Shown here piece by piece: positions 18,761 through 28,904 of a DNA stretch of 64,000 nucleotides. Source of the stretch: Granulosicoccus sp964390335 (GTDB taxonomy: Bacteria; Pseudomonadota; Gammaproteobacteria; Granulosicoccales; Granulosicoccaceae); NCBI GenBank assembly GCA_964390335.1, contig CAYMHU010000007.1, forward strand, positions 72,294 to 136,293, read 5' to 3'. Every line of letters starts with the position of its first letter. Position 1 is the stretch's first letter. A program made the position numbers and the translations under genes. The notes under the pieces are model-generated. The model was not told the DNA's origin, searched no databases, and was given only the letters and a program-made list of their open reading frames with translations.

Positions 18761-19624
18761 CTAAGGCAACACCAAATTAGGATCAACCCAAGTCCCGTTC
18801 AACCCAACCGACCAATGCAAGTGCGGTCCAGTTACTCGACCCGTTGCACCAACTTCACCAATAAGATCTCCAGGCTTCACCTTATCGCCAGGCTTCACAT
18901 GGATTTTGCTTAAGTGCGCATAGAAACTTTGTAAACCCAATCCATGCTCTAGGAAAATGCTGTTGCCGTTAAAAAAGAAATCGCCCGTATCAACCACTAA
19001 GCCAGTTGCTGGTGCGTATACGGGTGTGCCGGTTGGGGCCGCGAAGTCTAACCCACCATGTGGTCTTCTGGCTTGGCCATTAAAAAATCGTTTTAAACCA
19101 AATGGGCTGGATAACACGCCGTCTACCGGCAATTGGAATTGTTCGCTTAATAGTTTTTTATATCGATATGCTTTCACTTCGGCAATGCGTTTGTTTTCTT
19201 TTTGTATGCGTTTCAAATCCAGAGATGCAGGATTCACTTTATTCTTATCCTTAATGATGATGCGCTGCTCCTCATATTCGAACGAGTCCACTGTAAAAGC
19301 GACTTCGCGTTCGCCGCTGGGATGTTTTACGATAAGGTTTTTTTCTCCAGGCTCGCTTTGTAGTGGAATGCCCACCACAGCGTTCCAGTGACCATCGTTT
19401 TTGACCACGGCAACCAGCCGCTGACCAAATTTTACGATCGGTGTTGAATTGCCACGCGCTTCACCTAAGTCGACGATGGCAATGCCGCCGGGAATCGGTC
19501 GGTGTTCGAAGAACGCTGCGTGTGAATCGGCGTGCGCAATGCTGCCGAATCCAGGTGCGAACAGCATGCTTAACAGCAGTCCTGCCCAACGAGGCAGCCG
19601 TTTTAACCGGTTTAGATTTCTCAC
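18761..19624 (-). CDS. M23 family metallopeptidase (LytM domain)
   Basis: Predicted exported zinc endopeptidase acting on peptidoglycan cross-links. The signal peptide is about residues 1-32 (GLLLSMLFAPGFGSIAHA). A beta-rich middle region precedes a LytM domain with the zinc ligands in RRPHGGLDFAAPTG (HxxxD) and TGPHLHWSV (HxH), so it looks catalytically intact rather than EnvC/NlpD-like degenerate. Its start overlaps the cysZ stop by four bases, so it is co-translated with cysZ. A link between the two is not obvious from function. Confidence 0.92.
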   Translation of the reverse strand: MRNLNRLKRLPRWAGLLLSMLFAPGFGSIAHADSHAAFFEHRPIPGGIAIVDLGEARGNSTPIVKFGQRLVAVVKNDGHWNAVVGIPLQSEPGEKNLIVKHPSGEREVAFTVDSFEYEEQRIIIKDKNKVNPASLDLKRIQKENKRIAEVKAYRYKKLLSEQFQLPVDGVLSSPFGLKRFFNGQARRPHGGLDFAAPTGTPVYAPATGLVVDTGDFFFNGNSIFLEHGLGLQSFYAHLSKIHVKPGDKVKPGDLIGEVGATGRVTGPHLHWSVGLNGTWVDPNLVLP

Positions 19625-20391
19625 TGTTTGTACTGGTCCAAATACAACGCCGTTGCACCCGCCACCGCAACCGGCATGATGACTAAATTCACCACCGGAA
19701 TCATGCTAAACAAAGCCACTGCAGAACCAAACCCCATCGCGATTGAACGTTTTTGTTTCAATGCCCGTTTCAGCTCTTTGAACAGGTGGCCATGGTTGCC
19801 CATCGGGTAGTCGAGGTATTCTAAGGCGAACATCCAGGCACCGAACGCGAAGACCAATACCGGTGCAACAATATTGATCACTGGTATGAAACCGATAATG
19901 ATCAACGGAATGCTCCACAGGATCAAATACAGAATTTTGGATAACTCAGCACGTAACGTTTTGGGGATACCTTTAATAAGAAACATCAGGGACGGTTCGC
20001 TGGTTGGAGATTGACCAGTTAAGTGCATCTCGACACGTTCGGCCAGCAAACTATTAAACGGCGCGCCAATAATATTGGCCAGTAAGCTGAACGCAAAGAT
20101 CATGATGATGAACAACAATGCACCAACTATAAACGTCAATATGCTTTGTAATTTGGCAACCAACTCGTTATCGCCAAATCGTTCAAATATTGTCCAGCTT
20201 GAAATCCAATCCACTGCTGTACCAAACATTAAGTAGCCCAATACAGCAAAAACCAGCACATTAATTAATAGTGGGATAACGACGAACCGTCTTAATCCGG
20301 GTTTTCTGACCAACGAAAATCCACGACCGAGGTAACTCGTCGCACCCATAAATCCAATAGTTTCCATACCTTGAATAATAGACTTAAACAT
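19621..20391 (-). CDS. cysZ: Sulfate transporter CysZ
   Basis: Inner-membrane sulfate uptake protein (EI24/CysZ family) feeding cysteine synthesis. The signature LVRKPGLRRFVVIPLLINVL near the N-terminus, the hydrophobic helices, and ALEYLDYPMGNHGHLFKELK with AVALFSMIPVVNLVIMPVAV near the end match E. coli CysZ closely. I placed the start at the ATG of MFKSIIQGMET. The frame is open 24 codons further upstream to within 10 bases of smc, but that would leave no room for divergent promoters. An ATG eight codons downstream is also possible. Confidence 0.9.
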   Translation of the reverse strand: MFKSIIQGMETIGFMGATSYLGRGFSLVRKPGLRRFVVIPLLINVLVFAVLGYLMFGTAVDWISSWTIFERFGDNELVAKLQSILTFIVGALLFIIMIFAFSLLANIIGAPFNSLLAERVEMHLTGQSPTSEPSLMFLIKGIPKTLRAELSKILYLILWSIPLIIIGFIPVINIVAPVLVFAFGAWMFALEYLDYPMGNHGHLFKELKRALKQKRSIAMGFGSAVALFSMIPVVNLVIMPVAVAGATALYLDQYKQ

Positions 20392-20471
20392 AAGGGTAGG
20401 TGTTAGCGTCAAAACGAAGTACAATGGCGTCCTATGCAGACTTTTAGAACGGCCGCGATTCAAAACATTAC

Positions 20472-23400
20472 ATGCGACTGACCCGAATTAAATTAGCTGG
20501 ATTTAAATCGTTCGTCGATCCAACGAGCATTGATTTACCGTCCTCATTAGTGGGCATTGTCGGACCCAACGGTTGTGGCAAGTCGAACACGATCGATGCG
20601 GTGCGGTGGGTTATGGGCGAATCGTCTGCCAAACATTTGCGTGGCGAGTCCATGGACGACGTCATCTTTACCGGTTCGTCTACACGCAAGCCGGTCGGGC
20701 AAGCGTCGGTTGAGCTGGTGTTTGATAACTCCGACGGTTCGTTGGGTGGCGAGTACGCAGCCTACGCAGAAATCTCGATTAAACGCGAAGTCGCGCGTGA
20801 TGGCGTGTCAAAATACTCATTAAACAACACCCGTTGTCGGCGCCGCGATATACGCGATATATTTCTGGGTACCGGTCTCGGGCCACGTAGCTATGCCATT
20901 ATTGAACAAGGCATGATCTCGCGCCTGATCGATGCGAAACCAGAAGAGCTTCGGGTTTATCTTGAAGAAGCCGCCGGCATCTCAAAATACAAAGAGCGTC
21001 GACGGGAAACCGAAAACCGCATCCGCCACACCCGCGATAACCTTGATCGACTTGATGATCTGCGCGAGGAAGTGGATAAACAGCTTGCGCATCTAAAACG
21101 TCAGGCGAGTACCGCGGAACGTTTCCAAACCCTGAAAGCTGAGGAACGCCAAAAACGCGGCGAGCTATTGTGCTTGCGACGGCAACGCTTCACGCAGCAG
21201 CGCGATCAGCAGAGTGCTGAAATCGCAAAACATGAGAAAGAACTGGAAGAGATTGTGGCGAAGTTGCGTGCAGCAGAATCGGCCATTGAGCAGGCACGCG
21301 TTCAGCAAACCGAGGCCACCGACAACTTCAATACCGTTCAGGCGAACTTTTATAAAATCGGCTCCGAAGTATCGCGAATAGAGCAAACGATTGAACACAC
21401 ACGTGAGTCTCGGCGCTCGCAGTCGCAAGAGCTGGCAGAAGTTGAACGCATTCTGGATGAAACGCAAAAGCATGTTGCCGATGACAGCAAGCGTATTCAG
21501 GAAATTGACGAAGTGTTGGCAAAAGATCAGCCTGCCATCGATCAGCTGAAAGACAGTCAACGTATCTCAGCCGAATTGCTGACCCGCACTGAAACAGAGT
21601 TGTCTGAATCCCGCGCTCGCCATGAAGCCTTTAATGTGCGCCAAGGTGATGCTCAACGCAGCGCGCAAGTTGAACGTTCAACCATCGAAGAACTGGAACG
21701 CAATATAGAGAACGCCACAGCGCGACTCGAACGTTTACGGTCTGAAATGAATGCCGTGAATGGTGCTGAGGTTTCTGCACTTATTGACGCGTCGGTGGCA
21801 GATGAGACACTGGCCATAGCCGAAGAACAACGGCTGCAAGCCAACCTCGAAAAGAGCGGTGAAAAGCAAAAGCACCTTCGCGAAAATATTCGTCGGTGCA
21901 CTGTTGAGCTGAATGATGCGCGCGCCAATGTGCAAGCCAAACTGGGTCGTCTGGCTTCACTTGAAGCATTGCAACAAGCTGCATTAGAGCCCGATAGCAA
22001 CGCTGCTGATACCTGGCTGCACATGAACGAACTTGATCAGCAGCCCAAGCTTGCTCAAGCAATCACCGCCAACCCTGGTTGGGAAAAAGCAGTTGAGTTG
22101 GTATTAGGTGCTCATTTGGAAGCCGTTTGTGTTAACGGATCAGATGCAATTGAGCGGTGCTTAAGGGATGTGCCCGCAGCGCAACTTACGTTACTAACCG
22201 CTCAGGCCGATAGTGGCTCAGCTGCACCTAATATGCTTCGTAGCAAGGTGACTGGTGAAGTCGCTTTGAACGATTTAATGGTGGGTGTCTATGCGGCTGA
22301 TTCATTGACTGATGCGATGGCGCTGCGCCCACGACTGGGTGCTGGCGAATCGGTGGTTACAAAGGATGGATTGTGGCTGGGGCGTCAGTGGCTGCGTGTA
22401 GCTCGGGCCGACTCGCAAGATAGCGTATTACTGCGCGAAACCGAAATCGCAGAATTGCGCGAAGAACTCACGCAGCTTGAAGCCGATGTTGAAGCCTTGG
22501 AAGCATCTTCTGCTGAATTAAGTCAGTCGCTCAGCGAGCACGAGACTCAGCGTGAAACCTTGCAACACAGTTTTAATGATGCCGTGCGGGCATTGTCGAA
22601 TGTGCAGTCCGTATTGTTGTCCAACCGTCAGCGTTTGGAACAGCAACAACAACGCAACAAACAACTGCAGGAAGAAATAACAGAAGTTCAGGCAATGTCT
22701 GAACAGGATAAACAACGTCTGGAATCAGCGGTGACTAAGCGCAACGAAGCGTTGAAGTTACTTGATGAGCTTGAAGTTGAGAAAACGCTCATCAACGATG
22801 AAAAAGAAGGTTTAGAAAAAGCCGTAGAAGAAGCGCGCAAAGAAGCAGACACCGAACGTGATGCAGGGCAGGAGTTGGCCATTCGCGTTGAATCAATGCG
22901 AAGCGCACGTGAAGCCACCACGCAAAACCTTGAGCGTATGGCATCGCGTATCGAGCAGCTCACGCAACGACGCGACATGCTAAACGAGTTACTCGCAAAG
23001 GAAGACGAAGATCCCTTAACGGCATTGGAAGCCACGTTAAAGGATACGTTAAGTTCGCGTTTGGCTGCAGAAACGGCGTTAAGTCAGTCTCGAACACAGC
23101 TCGATAAGGTAGAGCTGCGATTACGTGAGCACGAGCAAGCGCGATTGCAACACGACAGCGAGTCGCAAAAACAACGCGAGAATTTGCAGAACGTGCGGTT
23201 GGCCAGCCAAGAAGCCGTGGTTCGGTTGAAAACCATTGATGAACAACTGGCTGAACACGAGTACGACCCAGAAGCGCTAATGAATGAAATAGTGGAAGGC
23301 GCGACTGTTGAAGCCTGGGAAGATGACTTACAAAAACTGGAACAGCGTATTTCGCGGCTGGGGCCCATTAATCTAGCGGCCATCGATGAATTGACTGAAC

Positions 23401-23972
23401 AGGAAACACGCAAAGAGTATCTCGACGAGCAATATGCGGATGTCACGGATGCCTTGGCAACGCTTGAACACGCGATTGCCAAAATTGATCGAGAAACTCG
23501 CACCCGATTTAAAGAAACGTTTGATTTGGTCAGTTCCAAAATTGAAGAGTTTTTCCCGCGCTTGTTTGGTGGTGGTAAAGCATCGCTACAACTAACCGGG
23601 GATGATTTATTAAGTACCGGCGTCAGCGTCATGGCTCAACCGCCTGGAAAACGTGTCAGTAACATTCAGCTGTTATCAGGTGGTGAAAAAGCACTCACAG
23701 CAGTGGCCATGGTATTCGCGTTCTTCGAGCTAAATCCATCGCCGTTTTGCATGTTGGACGAGGTTGATGCACCATTGGACGATGCAAATGTGGGGCGCTT
23801 CTGTGCACTAGTCAAAGAAATGTCAGAGCGTGTACAATTCATTTTCATAACCCATAATAAAGTCACAATGGAATTGTCGGAGCAACTGATGGGCGTCACC
23901 ATGAACGAGCCTGGCGTGTCTCGTTTAGTGTCGGTGGATGTAAATGAAGCGGTAGAGCTTGCAGGCGTGTAA
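20472..23972 (+). CDS. smc: Chromosome partition protein SMC
   Basis: Condensin ATPase that organises and segregates the chromosome. The N-terminal Walker A is GIVGPNGCGKSNTIDAVRW. Long coiled coils run from about residue 170 to 500 and 670 to 1000, separated by a hinge at about 510-640 (WEKAVELVLGAHLEAVCVNG onward). The C-terminal head has the ABC signature LLSGGEKALTA and the Walker B block MLDEVDAPLDDAN. At 1,166 residues it is full length. Co-directional with zipA and ligA, the usual order. Finding SMC rather than MukB places the organism outside the enterobacterial/Vibrio branch. Confidence 0.97.
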   Translation: MRLTRIKLAGFKSFVDPTSIDLPSSLVGIVGPNGCGKSNTIDAVRWVMGESSAKHLRGESMDDVIFTGSSTRKPVGQASVELVFDNSDGSLGGEYAAYAEISIKREVARDGVSKYSLNNTRCRRRDIRDIFLGTGLGPRSYAIIEQGMISRLIDAKPEELRVYLEEAAGISKYKERRRETENRIRHTRDNLDRLDDLREEVDKQLAHLKRQASTAERFQTLKAEERQKRGELLCLRRQRFTQQRDQQSAEIAKHEKELEEIVAKLRAAESAIEQARVQQTEATDNFNTVQANFYKIGSEVSRIEQTIEHTRESRRSQSQELAEVERILDETQKHVADDSKRIQEIDEVLAKDQPAIDQLKDSQRISAELLTRTETELSESRARHEAFNVRQGDAQRSAQVERSTIEELERNIENATARLERLRSEMNAVNGAEVSALIDASVADETLAIAEEQRLQANLEKSGEKQKHLRENIRRCTVELNDARANVQAKLGRLASLEALQQAALEPDSNAADTWLHMNELDQQPKLAQAITANPGWEKAVELVLGAHLEAVCVNGSDAIERCLRDVPAAQLTLLTAQADSGSAAPNMLRSKVTGEVALNDLMVGVYAADSLTDAMALRPRLGAGESVVTKDGLWLGRQWLRVARADSQDSVLLRETEIAELREELTQLEADVEALEASSAELSQSLSEHETQRETLQHSFNDAVRALSNVQSVLLSNRQRLEQQQQRNKQLQEEITEVQAMSEQDKQRLESAVTKRNEALKLLDELEVEKTLINDEKEGLEKAVEEARKEADTERDAGQELAIRVESMRSAREATTQNLERMASRIEQLTQRRDMLNELLAKEDEDPLTALEATLKDTLSSRLAAETALSQSRTQLDKVELRLREHEQARLQHDSESQKQRENLQNVRLASQEAVVRLKTIDEQLAEHEYDPEALMNEIVEGATVEAWEDDLQKLEQRISRLGPINLAAIDELTEQETRKEYLDEQYADVTDALATLEHAIAKIDRETRTRFKETFDLVSSKIEEFFPRLFGGGKASLQLTGDDLLSTGVSVMAQPPGKRVSNIQLLSGGEKALTAVAMVFAFFELNPSPFCMLDEVDAPLDDANVGRFCALVKEMSERVQFIFITHNKVTMELSEQLMGVTMNEPGVSRLVSVDVNEAVELAGV

Positions 23973-24038
23973 AGCACTAATGATTGGTTGTCACTTTATC
24001 GGTAGCACTACCGTAAAACAAAGCAGGGTAAAGAATTA

Positions 24039-24974
24039 ATGGAAAATCTCCGTTGGATACTCATATTTGCAGGCGTTGCGATTCTGATTCTGTTGTACCT
24101 ATCGGGACGGCAAACCAAAACTACGCGTCGACAATCTGATGCCTTGCACCGTGACGCCAACACACCTTCCGGTACAGATCAGAATACGTTCGATCCGTTA
24201 ATGGGTGATTCCAGTATGGGTGAATCCATGATGAACGACTCTAGGATCCACGATTCTGCGATGAACGAACAGGGATTGCGGAAACCTCGCACAACTGACC
24301 CGTCTTTCTCAGATCCGCTCGAAGACTTCAATCTCGAAATGGATAACTCAATGGAAGATCCGCTGGAGCGTCCAGGTGGTCAGGGGCTGAAGACCAGAAA
24401 GAGTACAGCAACCGGCATAGCCAAAGGCGGACTTAGTAATATTTCGTCCAAAATTGAGGCGTTTGGAGAAAAGTTATCGCCGAAACGTCGAGCTCGTGTG
24501 GCGGCAAGCGAATCCAGCAATGAAAAAAGGAATAAAAGCAAAGGTGATAACAAGATTGTCACACTGCATGTTGCAATGCCAGAAGGGCAGCTAATCAACG
24601 GTGGGCAATTGCTTGCTCAATTTGAGCAGCGTGGTTATCACTACGGCGACATGAATATTTTTCATTCCATGCATGATGGTCGAACCGTTTTTTCTATTGC
24701 AAAAATGGTGATGCCCGGTACGTTTGATATCAACGATCTTGATAGTTTCCAAACACCCGGCGTCTCGTTGATATTGCAACTACCCGGACCAGTTCCGGCT
24801 GATGTTGCCTTCGAGGTGCTGTTAAGTGAAGCCCATGACATTGCCGATGCAGTTGGTGCGAACGTCTTGGATTCAGACCGCAGCACCCTGAGCAAGCAAA
24901 CCGTTCAACATATGCGTGAAGGCATTTATGAATATATGCATCGCCAGAAATATTTTAGCGGTGTTCCGTCTTAA
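24039..24974 (+). CDS. zipA: Cell division protein ZipA
   Basis: Membrane anchor for FtsZ at the division site. The N-terminal helix WILIFAGVAILILLYLSG is followed by a flexible acidic/charged linker. The C-terminal FtsZ-binding domain starts near VTLHVAMPEGQLINGGQL and ends with VQHMREGIYEYMHRQKYF. The linker (about residues 50-105) is rich in short Met/Asp/Ser units such as GDSSMGESMMNDS. At 311 residues it is typical. It lies between smc and ligA, as in many gammaproteobacteria. Confidence 0.92.
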   Translation: MENLRWILIFAGVAILILLYLSGRQTKTTRRQSDALHRDANTPSGTDQNTFDPLMGDSSMGESMMNDSRIHDSAMNEQGLRKPRTTDPSFSDPLEDFNLEMDNSMEDPLERPGGQGLKTRKSTATGIAKGGLSNISSKIEAFGEKLSPKRRARVAASESSNEKRNKSKGDNKIVTLHVAMPEGQLINGGQLLAQFEQRGYHYGDMNIFHSMHDGRTVFSIAKMVMPGTFDINDLDSFQTPGVSLILQLPGPVPADVAFEVLLSEAHDIADAVGANVLDSDRSTLSKQTVQHMREGIYEYMHRQKYFSGVPS

Positions 24975-25032
24975 GCGTAAAATTCAGTGCGACCAATACG
25001 CGTCGCAACGATGCTGACGCTTAAGCAAGCCC

Positions 25033-27051
25033 ATGACGGACGCCGCCCGTAAAAAAATCCGCGCTCTATCTGAGCAACTCAACGAACATTTGTATCGATA
25101 TCATGTGCTTGACGACCCAAGCATCAGTGATGCCGAATACGATGTCTTGTTCAAACAGCTTGAACAGCTCGAAGCCAAGTACCCCGACCTCCAGGAACCT
25201 GATTCACCTACTTTACGTGTTGGCGCACCCCCATTAGAGGGTTTCGAACAAGTCAAACATGCTGTACCCATGTTGTCGCTGTCAAACGCATTTTCACTGG
25301 AAGAACTGACTGACTTCGACAGGCGAGTTAGAGAGCGATTGGAAGTTGGCGAGCAACAGCAAATTGAGTACCTTGCCGAACCAAAGCTTGATGGTTTAGC
25401 CATCAGTTTGCGTTACGAAGATGGCCTGTTAGTACAAGCTGCCACACGCGGGGATGGTCATACCGGTGAGAATGTCACCGACAATATTCGCACCATCAGC
25501 ATGTTGCCTTTAAGACTACGTACTCAATCACCGCCACCCGTATTAGAAGTGCGTGGAGAAGTGTTCATGGACACCGAGTCGTTTAACTCGGCTAACAAGA
25601 AGCTGATCGCGAACGATCAAAAGCCTTTCGTTAATCCCCGTAACGCGGCCGCTGGCAGGCTTCGCCAACTTGATTCGCGAAAAACAGCGCAGCACCGCCT
25701 GTCAATCTACATCTATAGCTTGGGTGAGGTCAGTGACGGTGTGGCGCCAGATACTCAGTTGAAAACGCTTGAATGGCTGCGCGAATTGGGGTTTCCAGTA
25801 AATCCTGAAATTAAAAAATGCGCAGGCCCTGAGGTTTGTTATGCCTATTACGAGAGCATATTAAAAAAACGTCCATCGCTTGCGTACGATATTGATGGCA
25901 TCGTGTTTAAAGTCAATAGCATGCAACAGCAACGCGAACTGGGTTTTGTGTCGCGAGCGCCGCGATGGGCTGTGGCGCAAAAATTTCCTGCCGAGGAAGC
26001 CACCACAGTATTGTTGGATGTTGAATTTCAAATTGGGCGAACCGGGGCCTTAACACCTGTGGCACGCTTAGAGCCGGTGTTTGTAGGTGGCGTGACGGTG
26101 AGTAATGCAACGCTTCACAATATGGATGAGATTGAACGTAAAGATGTACGTCGCAACGATACGGTGGTAGTGCGCCGTGCTGGCGACGTTATTCCAGAAG
26201 TTGCACGCGTGGTGCTGTCGAAACGAAAAAAAGGGGCGCGCAAAGTCAAACTACCCGCAAAGTGCCCGGTGTGCAATTCAGCTGTTGTGCGTACTGATGG
26301 TGATGCGGTGGCGCGATGTACAGGTGGCATGATTTGCGACGCTCAACGTCGTGAGGGCATTAAACATTTTGCATCGCGACGAGCAATGGACATCGATGGC
26401 CTTGGCGATAAACTGGTAGAGCAAATGGTCGACGAAGGTTTGATAACCACCTTTGCAGACCTCTACAAATTAAACGTTGAGCAGGTGGCTGAGCTGCCGC
26501 GAATGGCAAAAAAGTCGGCGACTAATCTCATTAATGCAATTGAAGCATCCAAACAAACCACGCTGGGGCGGTTTATATTTTCATTGGGTATCCGAGAGGT
26601 CGGTGAAACCAGTGCGGCCAGTCTGGCTGATCATTTCGGATCACTGGACGCGTTAATAGCAGCTGATGATGCAGCTTTGGTTGCCGTAGAAGATATTGGT
26701 CCGGTTGCATCTGGCAGTGTCTTGGCGTTTTTTTCGATTAATGAAAATCGTAAAATGGTTAACGAGCTTATCGACTGTGGTGTGCGCTTTCCGGTTGTGG
26801 AGCGTGAAGATGTGGAACTCACGTTAGAAGGCAACACTTACGTACTGACCGGTACCTTATCCGACATGACCCGCGACGAAGCTAAGCATCAGTTACAGCG
26901 CCTTGGCGCTAAAGTCAGTGGTAGCGTGTCAAAGAAAACCACGGCCGTTATCGCAGGTGCGTCCCCCGGTTCTAAAGTCACCAAAGCGGAATCGCTGGGT
27001 GTGCCTGTACTGGATGAAGCGCAATTGGCAGCGCTGTTGGCACCTCAGTAG
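25033..27051 (+). CDS. ligA: NAD-dependent DNA ligase LigA
   Basis: Replicative DNA ligase that seals nicks using NAD+. The domains run in order: Ia domain (YHVLDDPSISDAEYDVLF), adenylation domain with the active Lys in AEPKLDGLAIS, and an OB fold. A four-Cys zinc finger follows (CPVCNSAVV, then CTGGMICDAQ), then helix-hairpin-helix repeats and a C-terminal BRCT domain (GNTYVLTGTLSDMTRDEA). At 672 residues it is full length. It is the last gene of the smc-zipA-ligA string. Confidence 0.98.
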   Translation: MTDAARKKIRALSEQLNEHLYRYHVLDDPSISDAEYDVLFKQLEQLEAKYPDLQEPDSPTLRVGAPPLEGFEQVKHAVPMLSLSNAFSLEELTDFDRRVRERLEVGEQQQIEYLAEPKLDGLAISLRYEDGLLVQAATRGDGHTGENVTDNIRTISMLPLRLRTQSPPPVLEVRGEVFMDTESFNSANKKLIANDQKPFVNPRNAAAGRLRQLDSRKTAQHRLSIYIYSLGEVSDGVAPDTQLKTLEWLRELGFPVNPEIKKCAGPEVCYAYYESILKKRPSLAYDIDGIVFKVNSMQQQRELGFVSRAPRWAVAQKFPAEEATTVLLDVEFQIGRTGALTPVARLEPVFVGGVTVSNATLHNMDEIERKDVRRNDTVVVRRAGDVIPEVARVVLSKRKKGARKVKLPAKCPVCNSAVVRTDGDAVARCTGGMICDAQRREGIKHFASRRAMDIDGLGDKLVEQMVDEGLITTFADLYKLNVEQVAELPRMAKKSATNLINAIEASKQTTLGRFIFSLGIREVGETSAASLADHFGSLDALIAADDAALVAVEDIGPVASGSVLAFFSINENRKMVNELIDCGVRFPVVEREDVELTLEGNTYVLTGTLSDMTRDEAKHQLQRLGAKVSGSVSKKTTAVIAGASPGSKVTKAESLGVPVLDEAQLAALLAPQ

Positions 27052-27121
27052 ACTTGTCATTAAGTTGCGTATGGTATGCTGACTTTATTCCGAATCGACC
27101 AAAAACTGACGATAAAAACCA

Positions 27122-27940
27122 ATGTCTAACTCTGCCGTTAATATTGCTATTCATGGTGCGGCCGGTCGCATGGGCAGGCAGCTACTCGCAGCAGTTGCTG
27201 AGAATAACAACACCGTGCTAGGTGCGGCGTTGGATGCTCCGGGGCAAGCAGCCATTGGTGTCGATTCAAGTGTGTTGTCTGGCGGTCAGCAAAGCGGTGT
27301 AATAGTTAATGATAACGCTGCCACTGTACTGGATGCGTTCGATACCATCATCGATTTCACCGCACCGGCCGTTACCTTAAAGTTGCTGGACGTACTAAAA
27401 GATCAAAACAAGCGAATTGTTATTGGTACTACCGGGTTTAACGACGATCAACTCGAACAATTGCACGCAGCATCGAACAGCATTCCGATTGTGTTCGCGG
27501 CTAATTACAGTATCGGTGTAACAGTGGCGTTGTCTTTATTGTCGCAAGCGGCAAAGGCCTTAGGCGATGACTACGATGTGGAAATCAGCGAAGCCCATCA
27601 CCACCATAAAGTCGATGCACCCTCAGGCACCGCGCTGGCCATGGGGCATGCTGTTGCCGATGCGTTAAATCGCAATTTAAATGAATGCGCAGTGTATGGT
27701 CGTGAAGGTATCACTGGAGCGCGAGACCCCAAAGAAATTGGATTCGCGACTGTCCGGGCCGGCGATATCATTGGTGATCACACCGTGTTGTATGCCGGTA
27801 ACGGAGAGCGTCTTGAAATCACCCATAAAGCGACCGACAGAATGACTTTCGCGCGTGGAGCGGTTCGCGCTGCGCACTGGCTCAGTACACAGCCAGCCGG
27901 GTTGTACGATATGCGTAATGTATTGGGTTTAACAACTTAA
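27122..27940 (+). CDS. dapB: 4-hydroxy-tetrahydrodipicolinate reductase
   Basis: NAD(P)H-dependent reductase of lysine and diaminopimelate synthesis. The N-terminal nucleotide-binding motif is IHGAAGRMGRQLL. The substrate site includes EISEAHHHHKVDAPSGTAL, with the His/Lys catalytic pair. At 272 residues it is normal. It sits just before fabD with a 16-base gap and so may be read into the fatty acid cluster, replacing the plsX-fabH genes that often stand there. Confidence 0.97.
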   Translation: MSNSAVNIAIHGAAGRMGRQLLAAVAENNNTVLGAALDAPGQAAIGVDSSVLSGGQQSGVIVNDNAATVLDAFDTIIDFTAPAVTLKLLDVLKDQNKRIVIGTTGFNDDQLEQLHAASNSIPIVFAANYSIGVTVALSLLSQAAKALGDDYDVEISEAHHHHKVDAPSGTALAMGHAVADALNRNLNECAVYGREGITGARDPKEIGFATVRAGDIIGDHTVLYAGNGERLEITHKATDRMTFARGAVRAAHWLSTQPAGLYDMRNVLGLTT

Positions 27941-27956
27941 ACGTAAGAGAACAACA

Positions 27957-28901
27957 ATGAAATTTGCAGTGGTGTTTCCAGGTCAAGGATCGCAGAGCGT
28001 CGGTATGCTCAGTGAACTTGCGTCCGAATATGCTCAGATTGGCGATACGTTTGACGAGGCGGCGGATGTCTTGGGCACAGACTATTGGGCTTTATCGCAA
28101 ACCGGTACCGATGCCGACTTAGCCGATACTCGCGTTACTCAGCCGCTGATGTTTATCAGTGGTATTGCCGTATGGCGAGTGTTGCAAAGTTTAGACATAC
28201 CTGCGCCTGCAGTTATTGCAGGGCATAGCTTGGGTGAGTTTTCTGCATTGGTCGCGTCAGGTGCGCTGGCATTTAAAGATGGTCTGCAGCTGGTCGCTCG
28301 CCGCGCGGAACTGATGTCGCAGGCGGTACCAGACGGTGAAGGCGGTATGGCAGCACTAATTGGTATGTCAGACGAAGACGTTATCGCGGTGTGTAACGAG
28401 ATTACTGGCAATAGAATCTCCGAGGCCGTAAATTTTAATGCACCGGGGCAAGTGGCTATTTCCGGACATGTTGATGCGCTGCAGAAAACCGTTGAACTTG
28501 CTTCTGAACGCGGTGCGCGCAAGGCTATTATGCTTGCGGTCAGTGTGCCGAATCACAGCTCCTTAATGCGAGAGGCGGGTGCTAATTTAGCGCAAACGAT
28601 CGATAGCCTGACTTGGAGTATGCCGTCAGTGCCATTGGTACAAAATGCTCAGGCAAGCGTACCCAGCGATCTCGATGCGTTGCTCACATCGTTGCGGGCG
28701 CATGTATTTAGTCCTGTGCAATGGACGCGTTCAGTCGAAACCATGCGCGATCAATACAACACAGAAGCGGTAATTGAAGTGGGACCAGGTAAAGTGCTCA
28801 GTGGCTTGGGTCGGCGCATAGATAAAGCATTGCCCACCATGCCAACAGAAAGTAAAGCGTCGTTGGATAAAGTACTTCAATCTATTTCGGTGAGTGCCTA
28901 A
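27957..28901 (+). CDS. fabD: Malonyl-CoA-ACP transacylase
   Basis: Loads malonyl groups from CoA onto acyl carrier protein. The motif FPGQGSQSVGML is at the N-terminus. The active Ser is in AGHSLGEFSALV, the Arg region is RRAELMSQAVP, and the catalytic His is in SVPNHSSLM. At 314 residues it is typical. It is followed after three bases by fabG. Confidence 0.97.
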   Translation: MKFAVVFPGQGSQSVGMLSELASEYAQIGDTFDEAADVLGTDYWALSQTGTDADLADTRVTQPLMFISGIAVWRVLQSLDIPAPAVIAGHSLGEFSALVASGALAFKDGLQLVARRAELMSQAVPDGEGGMAALIGMSDEDVIAVCNEITGNRISEAVNFNAPGQVAISGHVDALQKTVELASERGARKAIMLAVSVPNHSSLMREAGANLAQTIDSLTWSMPSVPLVQNAQASVPSDLDALLTSLRAHVFSPVQWTRSVETMRDQYNTEAVIEVGPGKVLSGLGRRIDKALPTMPTESKASLDKVLQSISVSA

Positions 28902-28904
28902 GGA

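Noticed and set aside
23084..23632. Long antisense open frames over smc and other large genes
   Set aside because: They mirror the codon bias of the real gene on the other strand, have no family motifs and no ribosome sites.
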